DNA of 64,000 nt from Simmondsia chinensis (Eukaryota; Streptophyta; Magnoliopsida; Caryophyllales; Simmondsiaceae). Positions 51,239-61,915 of this stretch are shown here, piece by piece; the first letter of the stretch is position 1; each line of letters starts with the position of its first letter. Made by a program: the position numbers and the translations under genes. The stretch is taken from positions 13,952,501-14,016,500 of the forward strand of contig JAGTTD010000001.1 of assembly GCA_018398585.1 (NCBI GenBank), written 5' to 3'. The notes below the pieces were generated by a model. The model was not told the DNA's origin, made no database searches, and was given only the letters and a program-made list of their open reading frames with translations.

Positions 51239-52430
51239 TTGATTACAAGTAACATGATCATTAGCTCCCAAAGCTACAATCCAAGAGGCAACTGTATCAG
51301 TGACGCCTTCACAAACACTTAAAGCAAAAGAAGAAAAACAAGACGTGATATCATTGGTACCTAACATGTCCGAAGCATGATTAGAGGACATAACATAGTG
51401 AGATGATGGAGAACCTTGATTGGCAATATGTGAACTAAGGATACTCACTAACTATTTGCATTTTTTAGCAGTGAATGGAATCCCCGCCATATTGTTATTT
51501 ACAGATTCGATCCTTGTATAACAAGTACATGATTCCAATGATATAGCACTATTAGCCACTCTAGATAGTATTTTGGCCACTAGATCCAATACCTTTATTT
51601 CTTGGCTTATATACAAAAGGATATCAATGTAGTTTATAATATTTTTCCATAACATGGCGTGCCACAGTGCAATGGCCACATATGGGCCTAACCTTCCCAG
51701 GTTGTTTTCTAGAGCCTTTTTTTTTTTTTTTTTTCATTTCCCCTAATTGTCATGGCTGTATTATCATAAAGATGGAGTGCATCCATCTTTGCAGCAACCC
51801 GTCTAGATATTTCACGCTATTTTTCGTGGTTACTAATTTAGGGAAAATCAACATTTGAACTAAGCAATGGGTCCATAAGTAAAGTTTGGTCCCTAACTTA
51901 GGTGAACTCATCATTGAGTCCTACAAGGAAGATCATGATGTGTTCTTGTTGTCGTCTTTCTAATGACGCTTTAGTGAGCCCACACATACATCCCATACAA
52001 TCACAGCCAATAAGCGGTCTAAGCCATCTAATTCATCTCACAATAGCTTCAATTAAAAAATTCTAGGACCTTTACTCTGAGAAAAACACTCCTTAATGTC
52101 ATTTCACATGTCCTTTGTGGTTCTAGTGTAAAAAATTCTAGTAGCAATTTCTTTTGAAACAGAATTTACAGTCCAAAATGTTATCTTGTTGTTGTCAACC
52201 CTTACCCACTTTTCGTAGGTAACCTTCTATTCATTTGGTTGTGGAAATGCACCGGTGATGAAACTCAACTTATTCTTTGCCCTTAGTGCCATGGTTATTA
52301 AAAGCTGCCACATGTTGTAGTTTTCTCCAGCAGTGAGGAGTTGGGTAACAAGAATAGATCCTAGGCCATCACTGTTGACCAGGTAGACATTGTTAACAAT
52401 GTTAACAAAGTACCCGGTTATCGGTAAACT
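51239..52430 (-). mobile_element. Cop4: gag-protease part of another minus-strand copia
   Basis: The minus strand gives gag (about 52410-51900), zinc knuckle (about 51690-51640) and protease (about 51290-51239), ending exactly where the Cop3 LTR starts. The remaining pol is not found in the window. No LTR or primer site was recognised upstream, where the tandem array begins. Confidence 0.75.
51239..52430 (-). pseudogene. Cop4 gag, zinc knuckle and protease remnant
   Basis: On the minus strand about 52400-52080 the translation reads GSILVTQLLTAGENYNMWQL, LITMALRAKNKLSFITGAFP, then VNSVSKEIATRIFYTRTTKD, MWNDIKECFSQSKGPRIF. This is the plant copia gag type with 'LL.G.NY..W...M.MAL.AKNKLGFIDG' and 'SVSK.IA.SI.Y..TA..IW.DL..RF.Q.N.PR.F'. 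A zinc knuckle follows near 51690 (CGHCTVARHVMEKYYKLHWYP, last cysteine replaced by tyrosine). The protease signature at about 51275-51245 is SWIVALGANDHVTCNQ, where W.vDSGA.DH.T is usual, so the catalytic DSG is lost. Many stops. Confidence 0.8.
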
Positions 52431-52471
52431 CTAACCCATACACTAATCCACACACCACAAGAGCCAGTTAG

Positions 52472-54167
52472 TCAAGAATTTCTCAGGGAAAGGCTCAAGG
52501 GGGGAATCGAATTCTTGACCTTTTGGCCTAAAACAACATTATATCCCCTTACTTGCCTCCTACCACTGAGGCAAAGCCTTGATGGGTCAGCCAGGTAGAA
52601 AGGCAATGAAGAGTCCTCTTTATCATGAAGGCAAGTTTTGTCAATGTGGGTTTCATCCACATGCACACTGGACCTTACAACATAAGAGGACCGTTCAGCC
52701 ATATTAAAGTATGAAGATGACAATTTTGCACAAGATGTGACTTAATCTAGAAAAACTCTGTGCGATATAAATGTAAGCAGGTGGTACACAATAATAAAGG
52801 TCATCGCCGCAATATCAAGGATTCCTTAGGGAGAGGTTTAAGGGGGAATCAAACTCTTAACCTTTTGGCCCAAAATAACACTCTATCCCCTTACTTGCCT
52901 CCTACCACTGAGGCAAGGCCCGGATGGGTCGGCCATGTAGAAAGGCAATGAAGAGTCCTCTTTATCATGAAGGCAAGTTTTTGTCAATGTGGCTTTCATC
53001 CACATGCACACTGGATGTTACAAACAGTTCAACCATATTAAAGTATGAAGACGATGATTTCGCAAAAGATATGACTTAATCTAGAAAAAAAATCTATGCG
53101 ATAAAAATGTAAGTAGGTAGTACGCAATATTAAAGTTCATCGTCTTAATATCAAGGATTCCACAGGGAGAGGTTCAAGGGGGAATCGAACTCCCGACCTT
53201 TTGGCCTAAAACAGCACTCTATCCCCTTACTTGCCTCCTACCATTGAGGTAAGACCCTGATGGGTCGACCAGGTCGAAAGGCAATGAAGAGTCCTCTTTA
53301 TCATGAAGGAAAGTTTTTTCAATATGGGTTTCATCCACATGCACACTGGATCTTACAATATCAGAGGACCGTTCATCCATATTAAAGTATGAAGACGACG
53401 ATTTCGCACAAGATATGACTCAATCTAGAAAAATCTATGTGATATAAATGTAAGCAAGTGGTATACTATATTAAAGTTCACCGCCGCAATATCAAGGATT
53501 CCTCAAGCAGAGCTTCAAAGGAGGAATCGAACTCCTGACCTTTTGGCCTAAAACAACGCTCTATCCCCTTATATGCCTCCTACCACTGAGACAAGGCCCT
53601 GATAGGTTGGCTAGGTAGAAGGGCAATAAAGAGTCCTCTTTATCACAAAGGCAAGTTTTGTCAATGTGGGTTTCATCCACATGCACACTGGATCTTACAA
53701 TATCGAAGGATTGCTCAGCCATATTAAAGTATGAAGACAACGATTTCGCACAAGATATGACTTAATCTAGAAAAAATCTATGAGATATAAATGTAAGCAG
53801 GTGGTACACAATATTAAAGTTCACCGCCGCAATATCAAGGATTCCTTGGGGAGAGATTCAAGGGGGAAATCAAACTCCTAACCTTTTGGTCTTAAACAAC
53901 ACTGTATCCCCTTACTTGCCTCTTACCACTGAGGCAAGCCCCTAATGGGTCGGCCAGGTAGAAAAGCGATGAAGAGTCCTCTTTATCATGAAGGCAAGTT
54001 TTTTCAATGTCGGTTTCATCCACATGCACACTGGATCTTATAATATCAGAGGACTGTTCAGCCATATTAAAGTATGAAGACGACGATTTAGCACAAGATA
54101 TGACAATGTCGATAAAATCTATGCGATATAAATGTAAGCAGGTGGTACGCAATATCAAAGTTCACTG
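52472..54167 (-). repeat. Tandem array of ~340-bp units with tRNA-like Pol III boxes (5 units)
   Basis: Units repeat at anchors near 52504, 52846, 53182, 53524 and 53866 (spacing 336-342 bp). On the minus strand each unit has an A-box-like TGCCTCAGTGGTAG and, 48 bp later, a B-box-like GAGTTCGATTCC (some copies mutated), i.e. a tRNA-like head. The GGCC.AAAAGGTC word between them could form a small hairpin. The rest of the unit (about 250 bp) includes a stretch that stays open in about four of five copies and encodes variants of 'SSVHVDETHIDKTCLHDKEDSS'. This could be a tandemly amplified SINE-like or tRNA-derived sequence. It is not a normal tRNA gene: there is no convincing acceptor stem. Confidence 0.8.
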
Positions 54168-54850
54168 CCTCAGTACAGAGAATAGAAAACACACTAAACA
54201 ATGCCTTCGTTTTGATGAAATAAGTGAAATCAGCGGATCTGACACTTTATAGACAAAAGAGAGAGAAAAGAAAAGAAGAAAAATAAAGTAAAATAGTAAT
54301 TGTCCAAAAGCTTAGACAAAAACGCTTACATCTAATAGAAGAGGAATATAATGGAATAGATGCACATAAGAAACCCAAGGTCGGGGTTCACTTAGAAATT
54401 CCTCCAAAAACGAAGATGAAATTTGTAAATAATCGCGTGGAAATGATACTCTGATACTTTAAAAGATTTCTACATTGTAAATAGGATCGTAATACCTTGA
54501 AAAATGGAAGAAGAGTATGAAGACATAAGCATATAAATCCAAAATAAAGTATGAGAAGAAGAGGAAATCAAGAGTCAAATGAACAAAAACTAAGCGCCTG
54601 AAAGAACTCAAACCTAGAAGCAATTAAATAGCCAACTAAAACATTTGGTCAACACCAAGATTTGACCAGTATCAAAAATATATTCAAGGCCTTGGCTCAT
54701 CTCAAAGAACTAAAAGCGTTAGCAGTCTAAAGTTCAATAAGTTTCAAAGAGAGCCCAATGTAGTCGAACATAATTAACCTGCAAAAAGACAATGTACAAA
54801 TATAAGTATGGGATGAATTTTAACAATAACTTTACATATATATATATATA
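54168..54850. other. Unassigned AT-rich intergenic stretch
   Basis: I see no protein motif, LTR end or RNA gene here. It is purine-rich on the plus strand, with GAGAGAAAAGAAAAGAAG near 54265, and ends in a (TA)n run at 54836-54852. It may be the decayed leader or flank of a neighbouring element. Confidence 0.4.
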
Positions 54851-55562
54851 TAGGGGTGTTCAAAAAAATCCATAACCGAAATACCGAACCGAAATCCGAA
54901 ATACGGACCCGAAAATGCAGTTAACCATACCGAATTTCCTGGTCGGTTAACTGAATCGAAAAAAATTGAGGTCTTTCGAGACGGTAACAGTTAGTGATTT
55001 TGTCTATTTTAGTTAACCGATTTACTGAAATAATATATATCATGTATATATTTTTGCATGTTCATAATATTATATTATTTACTAAGTATATTTTTCGAAC
55101 ATATAAATTACTTTTCTATAATGCATTATTAACTTTATCTTTTTTCCTAGTTCACTTATCACGGAGTATTCGTGCCTCATTATTTTATCCCAAATACTAA
55201 TTAAGCATTACGTTGCTGCAATTTAGTGTTACTCGCTTGCTCACATATTGGTTAAAATAAGATATTATACGTTCAATTTTTTAGAATGGTATTATAAGCT
55301 CATAGTCTGTCGAATATTCTCACGTTTAATATATTTTTTGGACATTAACAAACCATTAAGGAGATAGATCGTATAATATAGAAGAGGCTTTGTATTACTT
55401 TTTTGGTTACCGGTTAACCAACATAACCGAACCGAATTACCGAATTACCGAAAGTCGGTTAACCGGTTTTTTTAGTTACGGTAACAGTTAGATATATTTA
55501 AGTATTTTGATTATAGTTAACCGAATCGAAATACTTTCCAATATGATTAACCGAACCATGAA
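54851..55562. mobile_element. hAT-like MITE with CCGAA subterminal repeats
   Basis: The left end TAGGGGTGTTCAAAAA is a known style of plant hAT non-autonomous terminal sequence. Inside both ends there are many CCGAA words in the forms AACCGAACCGAA and ACCGAAAT (54880-54945 on the left; 55420-55555 on the right), plus CGGTTAACC palindromes. The right end, near CCGAACCATGAA, is eroded into a (TA)n run, so the terminal inverted repeat cannot be confirmed and no target duplication was found. No transposase is encoded. The middle is AT-rich. Confidence 0.55.
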
Positions 55563-56022
55563 TATATATATATATAAAGTTATTTAGTATAGCAAATATT
55601 ACGCTCCGACTTTTTAACAAATGTATCCGATCCTCGTTAATAAAAATGCTATCATAAATGGAGTATGATTGACGTGGATGGAGCCCACCAGAGTCGGTGA
55701 CGTTTGTTATACTTGGGGGAAAGAACCGGCAACGAATCTCACTTGTCAACAGTTGATGTTCCCTCCATTACTAAATCCTATCAATTTTATAGTACATCAA
55801 TGTTCAAAACTTTTATAGAACATCAACCACTTGTACACTCCATCTCATCATATGACATCACATAATACTTGTGTTTATCAGTTCACATTAAGACTAAATT
55901 AAGCCAAACTCAATTAAATTTGTCAAATGCAAGACCGGCCTAATAATATTAATCACTCTGCTTCAATCTTGCACCGAGTTATCTTCTCTAATTCGAGTTG
56001 TAACACACTTAAATCAAGAATA
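55563..56022. other. Unassigned flank between the MITE and Cop2B
   Basis: No gene or repeat signature is visible. It could be older host DNA, because it lies directly outside the putative Cop2B target duplication (GAATG, 56023-56027). Confidence 0.4.
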
Positions 56023-56027
56023 GAATG

Positions 56028-57968
56028 TGTTGGGAACGATTCCAAAAATTTACCATAATTTAATTAAATTAACACAGTTTAAAGGTTTAAAAATTTTTAA
56101 AGTAAGCTAATGTTGATTTAAAATTTTTAATTTTAAATCTACATATTTAAATCTACAAGCCTCTGCTCCAATACATTCATAACAATAGCAAAACAAGCAT
56201 AATAAGAAAAACTGTAAATAAATAGAAAAGCAAAAACTAAAAGAGAAGGAAAGAAAGACATACTCTGAATAGATCCAAAAATAAAGAATACCAGAAAGAT
56301 AAACTTCGAGAAACCCGTGAAAAACGAGATCTAGTGGCCTTTTGCGCAATGACCTGAAATCGCCCAGAGAGTGGGCTCCGAAAAATATTTTACTTGAGGA
56401 AAGAAAAATTTCTAGGTCTCCGAAAGTCAACACTTTCAGAAACCTTTAATTTTTAGTTCTAAATAGAATACCAAACCTTGAAATAGGTATAGAAGGTTAA
56501 CCGAGCAAAAAAATACCAAATTCTCGAAGTGGGATTAGCTGGTTTAACACAAAACGCGTCGTTTCAATTAAAAATATCCAAAAACGCAACGTTTCAAAGG
56601 CTGGTTATTCGCGTTTTATGGCTAATAAAATCCTTCCATGTGATTCACCGCGCGCGCAGGCGAGGATCACCACAAGGGGACGCCCCAGTGCACGACACGT
56701 GTCATGGGCTGGTTCATCCAATTCCAAACGCGCGGATCGTGAGCTGCCTTTGCATTTTTATTTTTTTTTTTTGGGCTTTGTTTCCCACTTATAAAAATGT
56801 ATTTTATGAATTTTAATTTTTCAAATTATTTTATTTTATAATTCTTAATTTTTATTAATCTCATAAATAATGTTTAGCAAAATTAAATTTACTCATCTCA
56901 TGGATAAATAATTTATCTCATGAATTCTTTAATATTTTTTCGATAGCAATAAATACAGAGTCTTGCACAGGGACCCCAGGAACAGTTTAGGTCTAGCTCC
57001 AAATAGGTTAAATTAACAATCTCATGATATAATTTAATTACAATTTAATAGGACTTAATTCCCTTAAATAAATCCCATTACACTCTAAACTTAAACCATT
57101 TATTCGATATCTTCCACATAGACTGTATTGATGACAACAACCACTCTACTAGATGTCAATGACAAATAATAATGATAACTACTATCATTATTCTTCTCAC
57201 AATTTCTTCATTACTTACCGACTCGCCCTTTATTGAATAATTCATTTATACTTGAACATATTTATAGTATAAATTCCATATGTCAAACACTTGGAACACT
57301 TTAGCCAAAGATTCCAAACTATTCAAATACTTGTGAATCAACTAAGGGGACATCTGTACCTCATAAGATATTGTAGATTCCATATTGAATACATGATCTT
57401 TATCACACTTCACGCCGCTATCCTATGTATGTTGGAATTCAATCATTTGTTTAGACCTTACTTATAGTACACCAAAGTAACTAAGGCTCCATTCACAAGT
57501 CCAGAATACTCTCAAGATTTAGAGTCATCGTTCAAACAGTACAACATGAATCATTTATCTCCGATAGTAGTATAGAAAGAAGAAACTCACATGGTCCAAA
57601 TCAGTGCATCAATCTTATTAAACACGCCAACATAACACTTTTGGATTACCATTCACATGACCAAGACAAGGCATCTAAAGTGTCACGTCATAGTCTTCGC
57701 GTATAAGTGGTTCACACTTGTCTTTGACTACACAACAATCCATACCATTTGTTCCAAGTCCATCTGTGTGTTAATCTCATAAACCACTTAGAACAAACAT
57801 GTAAATTGTAGTATGGGGACTACACCCAGCTCATGGATGTTACCAAAAAGAAAGTCATGTTCAATATAAATGCCCGCTTACCCAAATTTAACAAGAAAAT
57901 AATTGAAACTTCAATTTTATTCATTAATTACAAGATAAATTTGGAATTTAAGGACACCATTCCTAGCA
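56028..57968 (-). repeat. Cop2B 3' LTR (1941 bp)
   Basis: It starts TGCTAGGAATGGTG at 57968 next to the polypurine tract and ends CGTTCCCAACA at 56028. It contains the G-box GACACGTGTC (about 56693-56702), AAACGACGCGTTTTGTG (about 56546-56562, minus strand) and several CATGAGAT words near 56870-56930, as in the other copies. Confidence 0.9.
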
Positions 57969-57986
57969 ATCTCCCACTTGTCCTAA
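57969..57986 (-). promoter_or_regulatory. Cop2B polypurine tract
   Basis: Minus-strand TTAGGACAAGTGGGAGAT, identical to the Cop2A tract at 9080-9097, lies directly before the LTR start. It would prime plus-strand DNA synthesis. Confidence 0.85.
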
Positions 57987-58084
57987 ATCCAATTTATGAC
58001 AGCCTTTATACCCATCCCTTTTATGTATGATCTAAAGGTTTACTAAGTCAATTATTCTATCTGAACTAACATGTCTTCTTTTGG

Positions 58085-58303
58085 AACTTCTGAAGCTACA
58101 ACGTATTCATCCTTTATGGTGAAGTCAGCAATACAATACTGCATGACATTCCTCCAACTAATGGCTCCTACTCCAAGGGTCAAGACATGCCCATACGTCG
58201 AACATTTGGCATCTCTATCTGACTGGAAATTAGATTCAATATAGCCAATTGGAGCCAGCTAGTCACTTTGAAAGATCTGGATATAATCGAACTAACTTGA
58301 CAA
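58085..58303 (-). pseudogene. Cop2B RNase H remnant
   Basis: The minus-strand frame near 58260-58090 reads LAPIGYIESNFQSDRDAKCS, then TYGHVLTLGVGAISWRNVMQ and YCIADFTIKDEYVVASE. This is copia RNase H ('GY.DSDFQSD.DD.KSTSGYVF.LG.GA.SW.S.KQ..IA.ST.EAEY.A..EA') with the leading aspartate changed to glutamate. It follows directly after a truncated RT (see 58304), so the RT thumb and connection are deleted. Stops lie before and after. Confidence 0.8.
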
Positions 58304-58892
58304 TCAAATCTTTACAGCTGATAACACCCCTACATCATTCCCAATGAGTAGTATATTGTCGACATACAATACTAAGAAAGTCACTATTTTCTCTTGATAT
58401 CGTTTGTACACGAATGGTTCATCAACCAGTTGCTCAAAACCATAAGACTTAATCGCTTCATTGAATCTAATATTCCATGAGCGTGATGCGTCCTTCAATC
58501 TATAGATGGACTTCTTCAATTTGCATACCACATGCTCTTGATTTTGCCCAATTAAACTGTCTGGTTGCACCATATAGATGTCTTCTTCAAGACAACCATT
58601 CAAAAAGGCCATTTTAACATCCATTTTCCAAATCTCATAATGAGCTGCAATGGATAGGAGTATCCTTATAGACTTTAGCATGGTTACTGGTAAGAAGGTC
58701 TCATCATAATCGATTCCTTCCTTTTTGGGTAAAATCCTTAGCAACTAGTCTTGCCTTGAAGGTCTCTACCTTCACATCCCCTCCTCTTTTCATCTTGTAG
58801 ACCCATTTACAACCAATGCACTTAATGCCAATAGGCACCTCTATAAGATTCCAGACCTGATTAGAATACAAAGATCCTACCTCAGATTTCAT
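58304..58892 (-). pseudogene. Cop2B reverse transcriptase (N-terminal two-thirds)
   Basis: Two overlapping minus-strand frames join by a frameshift near 58735. The first (58892-58704) reads NQVWNLIEVPIGIKCIGCKW, VYKMKRGGDVKVETFKARLV and AKDFTQK. The second (58744-58304) reads KKEGIDYDETFLPVTMLKSI, MDVKMAFLNGCLEEDIYMVQ, CKLKKSIYRLKDASRSWNIR, KSYGFEQLVDEPFVYKRYQE and FLVLYVDNILLIGNDVGVLS. These are the copia RT blocks in order. The active site reads YVDN instead of YVDD, which would be expected to impair catalysis. The frame ends directly before the deletion that removed the RT C-terminus. Only one frameshift lies within these parts. Confidence 0.93.
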
Positions 58893-58929
58893 TGCTAAGG
58901 CCCATTAGTCAGTATCCTTGTCTTTAATT

Positions 58930-59306
58930 GCCTCATTGTAGCTGAGAGGATCAGGTTCAATGTCACGGTTAACCACTAAGACTCCTGCCATGAACTTGTT
59001 AGGTGCCCTGACAATCCTCCCACAACACCTAGGATCTCATCTACTTGGAACATTCTCAACCCCGTTAGTTAGGTGCATCTAATGCATCCACTATGTCCCA
59101 AATTGTGTCTAACTGTTCAAAATTGGTGTCATTTTTCTTTTAACTCCTCTAACACTACTTTGTATTTGGTTTTGTAGTCTACTACAAAAATCCTCCTTTA
59201 AATATTTCGTATTCACATTTATAAAAACCTTTGAATCAGAAGGACTGTAGAAAAGACCACCCTTGTTCCCTTGGGATAACCCCAAAAGAGATTGGCAAAG
59301 TAGCAT
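58930..59306 (-). pseudogene. Cop2B integrase C-terminus and linker
   Basis: The frame 59306-59109 reads 'LLCQSLLGLSQGNKGGLFYSPSDSKVFINVNTKYLKEDF', matching 'F.GYPKG.KGG.FY.P.D.KVFV..N..FLE..F', the end of the integrase domain. The linker that follows (about 59100-58930) includes the 'GGRIV..P..F' region, visible as GRIVRAPNKFMAGV-like sequence in the frame near 59020-58985. Stops interrupt it. Confidence 0.75.
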
Positions 59307-59835
59307 GACTCATCATCGACCTTACCATCTTTAACAATGTCGTATTCCTTCTTTCTGCAACACTACTCTACTGCGGTATACGCGAAGCAAAAAGCTGAGA
59401 TCTTATCCCATTTGCAGTTAAATCCAGAAACTCACCCGAAAGATATTCTCCACCTCGATCTAATTAAGGTAACTAAACTCGTTTAACTAATTGCTTTTCA
59501 ATTTCAGCTTTGTAATCTTTGAACTTTTCAAAAGAGTTCGACTTATGTCTCACTAGGTAAACATATCCTTTCTTGGAGTAATCAACAATCAATGTGATAA
59601 AGTACTCATATTCACCTCTTGCCTCAACATTCATTGGTCCACATACATCTTTGTCAACCAGCTTAAGCAAGTTACCAACCTTGTTACCTTTACTCTTAAA
59701 TACTAACTTGGTCATATTTCCTTCAATGCAGGATTCGCAAGTTGGTAATGACTTCAAATCCAAAGCCTCTATTAGTCCATCTTTCATCAGTCTTTGGATC
59801 CTGTTTAAATTAATGTGACCTAAGCGCTAATGCCG
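59307..59835 (-). pseudogene. Cop2B GAG-pre-integrase and integrase core remnant
   Basis: The 104-codon minus-strand frame 59787-59473 reads MKDGLIEALDLKSLPTCESC, IEGNMTKLVFKSKGNKVGNL, then VDKDVCGPMNVEARGEYEYF and 'ITLIVDYSKKGYVYLVRHKSNSFEKFKDYKAEIEKQL'. The cysteines of the zinc-binding part and the first catalytic aspartate (KDVCGP) are present. The second block near 59460-59430 ('LDRGGEYLSGEFLD'-like, broken) is followed by degraded sequence where the catalytic glutamate should be ('CYTAVE.CC'). Cop2A carries the same domain at 7440-7965 with different stops. Confidence 0.85.
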
Positions 59836-60079
59836 TGCGTAGGCATTATTCCTTTCAGGGTGTTTTCTTTTAGGAGATTGAACAAGTAAGCTTGTATTAG
59901 ATTCATTTTGGCAAATACCAAAGTTTTAATCAGGAAATAACATGAATAAACCATTTATACATGTACTTTTGAAAATTAAACAATTTATTTCTTGTAATAA
60001 CAAGTTCACAACCAAAATAATTGAATAACAATTTTCCATAAAACAAAACTCATGAATCAAACTCCTGCACAATGCAGGT

Positions 60080-60610
60080 ACAAATAAACAATACTATAAA
60101 AAGCAAAACTCATCCACTAAATACTAAGCTGACATCACCTACTTCTAAGACCACTACTCTTGTACCGTCCTTGACCATCAGGTACAGCTCCCATTCAGTC
60201 AGCCTTCTAGTTAGCCTGAGCCCCTATAACATATTACAGACATGCTTAGTTGAACCTGAGTCCACACACCAGGAACCGATGGACTCTCAACTGTGCATGA
60301 CTCAACTAAGTGAGATATTAACATATCTTCACCATATGGCTTAGTAGTCTTTATAAGAAGAGAAGCTAAGTACTTAGTACAGTTTTTCTTCTAATGGCCA
60401 GTCTTCCAGTAAAATAAACACTTTTTCTTTTGCTAATGTGTTTATGGACTTGATTGCTATACTAGCAAGCTTGCCCTTTTCTTTCTTTCCAATGGGCCCC
60501 TTATTAGTAATAACTAAGTCTGACTTATTTTTTAGGCAAAGTAACTTGGTCCAGTGAGTACATTATGCATCAAAAATGAGTGAAGTTCACCAGTCGTATC
60601 CATTTTAAAA
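60080..60610 (-). pseudogene. Cop2B truncated gag, zinc knuckle and protease
   Basis: On the minus strand near 60600-60500 the translation shows a broken gag N-terminus ('LTGPSYFA'), immediately followed by a lysine-rich stretch (RKKRAS/KGKLASIAIKS). The knuckle at about 60430-60390 reads FYWKTGH, a stop, KKNCTKYLAS. The protease signature near 60270 is 'CVDSGSTKHVCNML', with the catalytic DSG intact. The join between the gag N-terminus and the lysine-rich stretch is the same as in Cop2A (6800-6850). The plus-strand frame 60072-60344 is a shadow. Confidence 0.78.
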
Positions 60611-61176
60611 TACTGTAAATGCAAACATTTGTGTAGCTGTCGAACAAGACTCATGTATAATCCAGTGATATCTATTTTTTTATTTTAGCAAACACAATTA
60701 GTCAGATATCCACAAAACTGTGCTATCATGCATGCCATGATGACCCAAACACACCACTTCTTATTCCCCGGCAGTGGGGTCGCACGAAATTAGTTTAGGT
60801 GAGAACTATTCTCAATAAACATGTTTTCTTATAACTTTTACTAAACATGATTAACTCACCACTTTACCTTAGTCTCTAACATAACACTATAGAGTTCCTC
60901 GGGCGCTAATGTATTACGCTAGTCAAGTGTAAATTATTACCTAAACCTCCATACAAATACACGTAATTCTCCACGGCAGCGTGGTCGCATCACTTCTTTG
61001 CACTTTGGTTTATCCTAATAGAAGTTTAATCCTGTAATCCACAAACCGGAATCCTCCGCAGGAAGGTCTATCAATCTACTATACTGCTGGACCAGTAATG
61101 GAGACCATGAGGATTTAACAATTGAACATCGCTCCTACTTGATTTTTATAACTAGTGTTTTTTAATTATCTTACAC

Positions 61177-61660
61177 TTACAACTTGAAGTATCTCATAAT
61201 CCCCTTTAGAATTTCATTGTAAAATTTAAATTAACTAACAAAATTAATTAATTTTTTGAATTTAAAACACTATCATCTTACAACATAGATTATCTCATAA
61301 TCTACCTTAGGATCTCATTCTAATAATTAACTAATAAAATTAATTAATTAATTTTAATAAAAAATAGTACGACTTACCTCTTATCTTATCTCATAATATA
61401 TTTTAGAATCTCATTCTAAAATTAAATTAATTAATAAAAATTAGTTTTTATTTATATTTAAAATAGTGCCAACTTAGAACTCATATTATGTTATAATCGA
61501 TTGTAGAATCTCACTCTAAAATTGTCAATAGAAATTAATTTTTATTTAAAATAATGCCGATTTACAACTTAGATTACCCATAATCTATTTTAGCATCTCA
61601 TTTTAAGAAAAATTAACCTAATTAAAAAATTAATTTTAATTATTATATAAACCAGTATTG
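61177..61660 (-). repeat. ~97-bp tandem repeat, about five units
   Basis: Units begin near 61177, 61275, 61372, 61471 and 61560. Each contains forms of TTAGATTATCTCATAATCTA, then TTAGAATCTCATTCTAAAAT and an AATTAATTTT stretch. They are diverged from one another by 15-30% by eye. They lie in the Cop2B leader, between primer site and gag. Confidence 0.75.
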
Positions 61661-61769
61661 ACGTGTACACGTTTCAAAAAAAAATTTGAAATAAAAAATA
61701 AAAAATCGTTGACTTCAGCTCCATGTCATTACGGACGTCAGCAGTTGACATATCCTTTTTTTAAAATTA

Positions 61770-61915
61770 ATTGAATCTAATCTCATTAGATCAATTTTTT
61801 CCTATTTCGTAAAAATTGATTGAATCTAATCTTATTAGATCAATTTTATGTGATTTCATAAAAAATAATAGCATCTAATCCCATTAGATCAATTTTATCC
61901 AATTTCATAAATCTT
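61770..61915 (-). repeat. ~49-bp tandem repeat with ATCTAAT..ATTAGAT palindrome, three units
   Basis: Units at about 61770-61818, 61819-61868 and 61869-61915 each contain (A)TCTAATCTCATTAGATCAA and a TTTCGTAAAAATTG or TTTCATAAAAA stretch. ATCTAAT/ATTAGAT is an inverted repeat within each unit. Confidence 0.85.

Noticed and set aside
1..52430. Cop1 and Cop4 as the two halves of one copia split by everything in between
   Set aside because: Both are minus-strand and Cop4 lacks pol, which makes the idea attractive. Cop1 seems to have its own gag-like region (5790-6190), and the junctions do not show complementary break points, so I leave them separate.
52500..53960. True tRNA genes in the ~340-bp units
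   Set aside because: A-box and B-box words are present, but I cannot form a convincing acceptor stem or anticodon arm, and several copies have mutated boxes. I describe them as tRNA-like repeats only.
54851..55562. Helitron or CACTA identity for the CCGAA-rich element
   Set aside because: No CACTA ends, no TC start or CTRR hairpin end typical of Helitrons. The left end TAGGGGTGTTC fits hAT-type MITEs better.
55498..55749. 83-codon minus-strand frame in the Cop2B flank
   Set aside because: No motif, and it overlaps the MITE end and low-complexity TA repeats.
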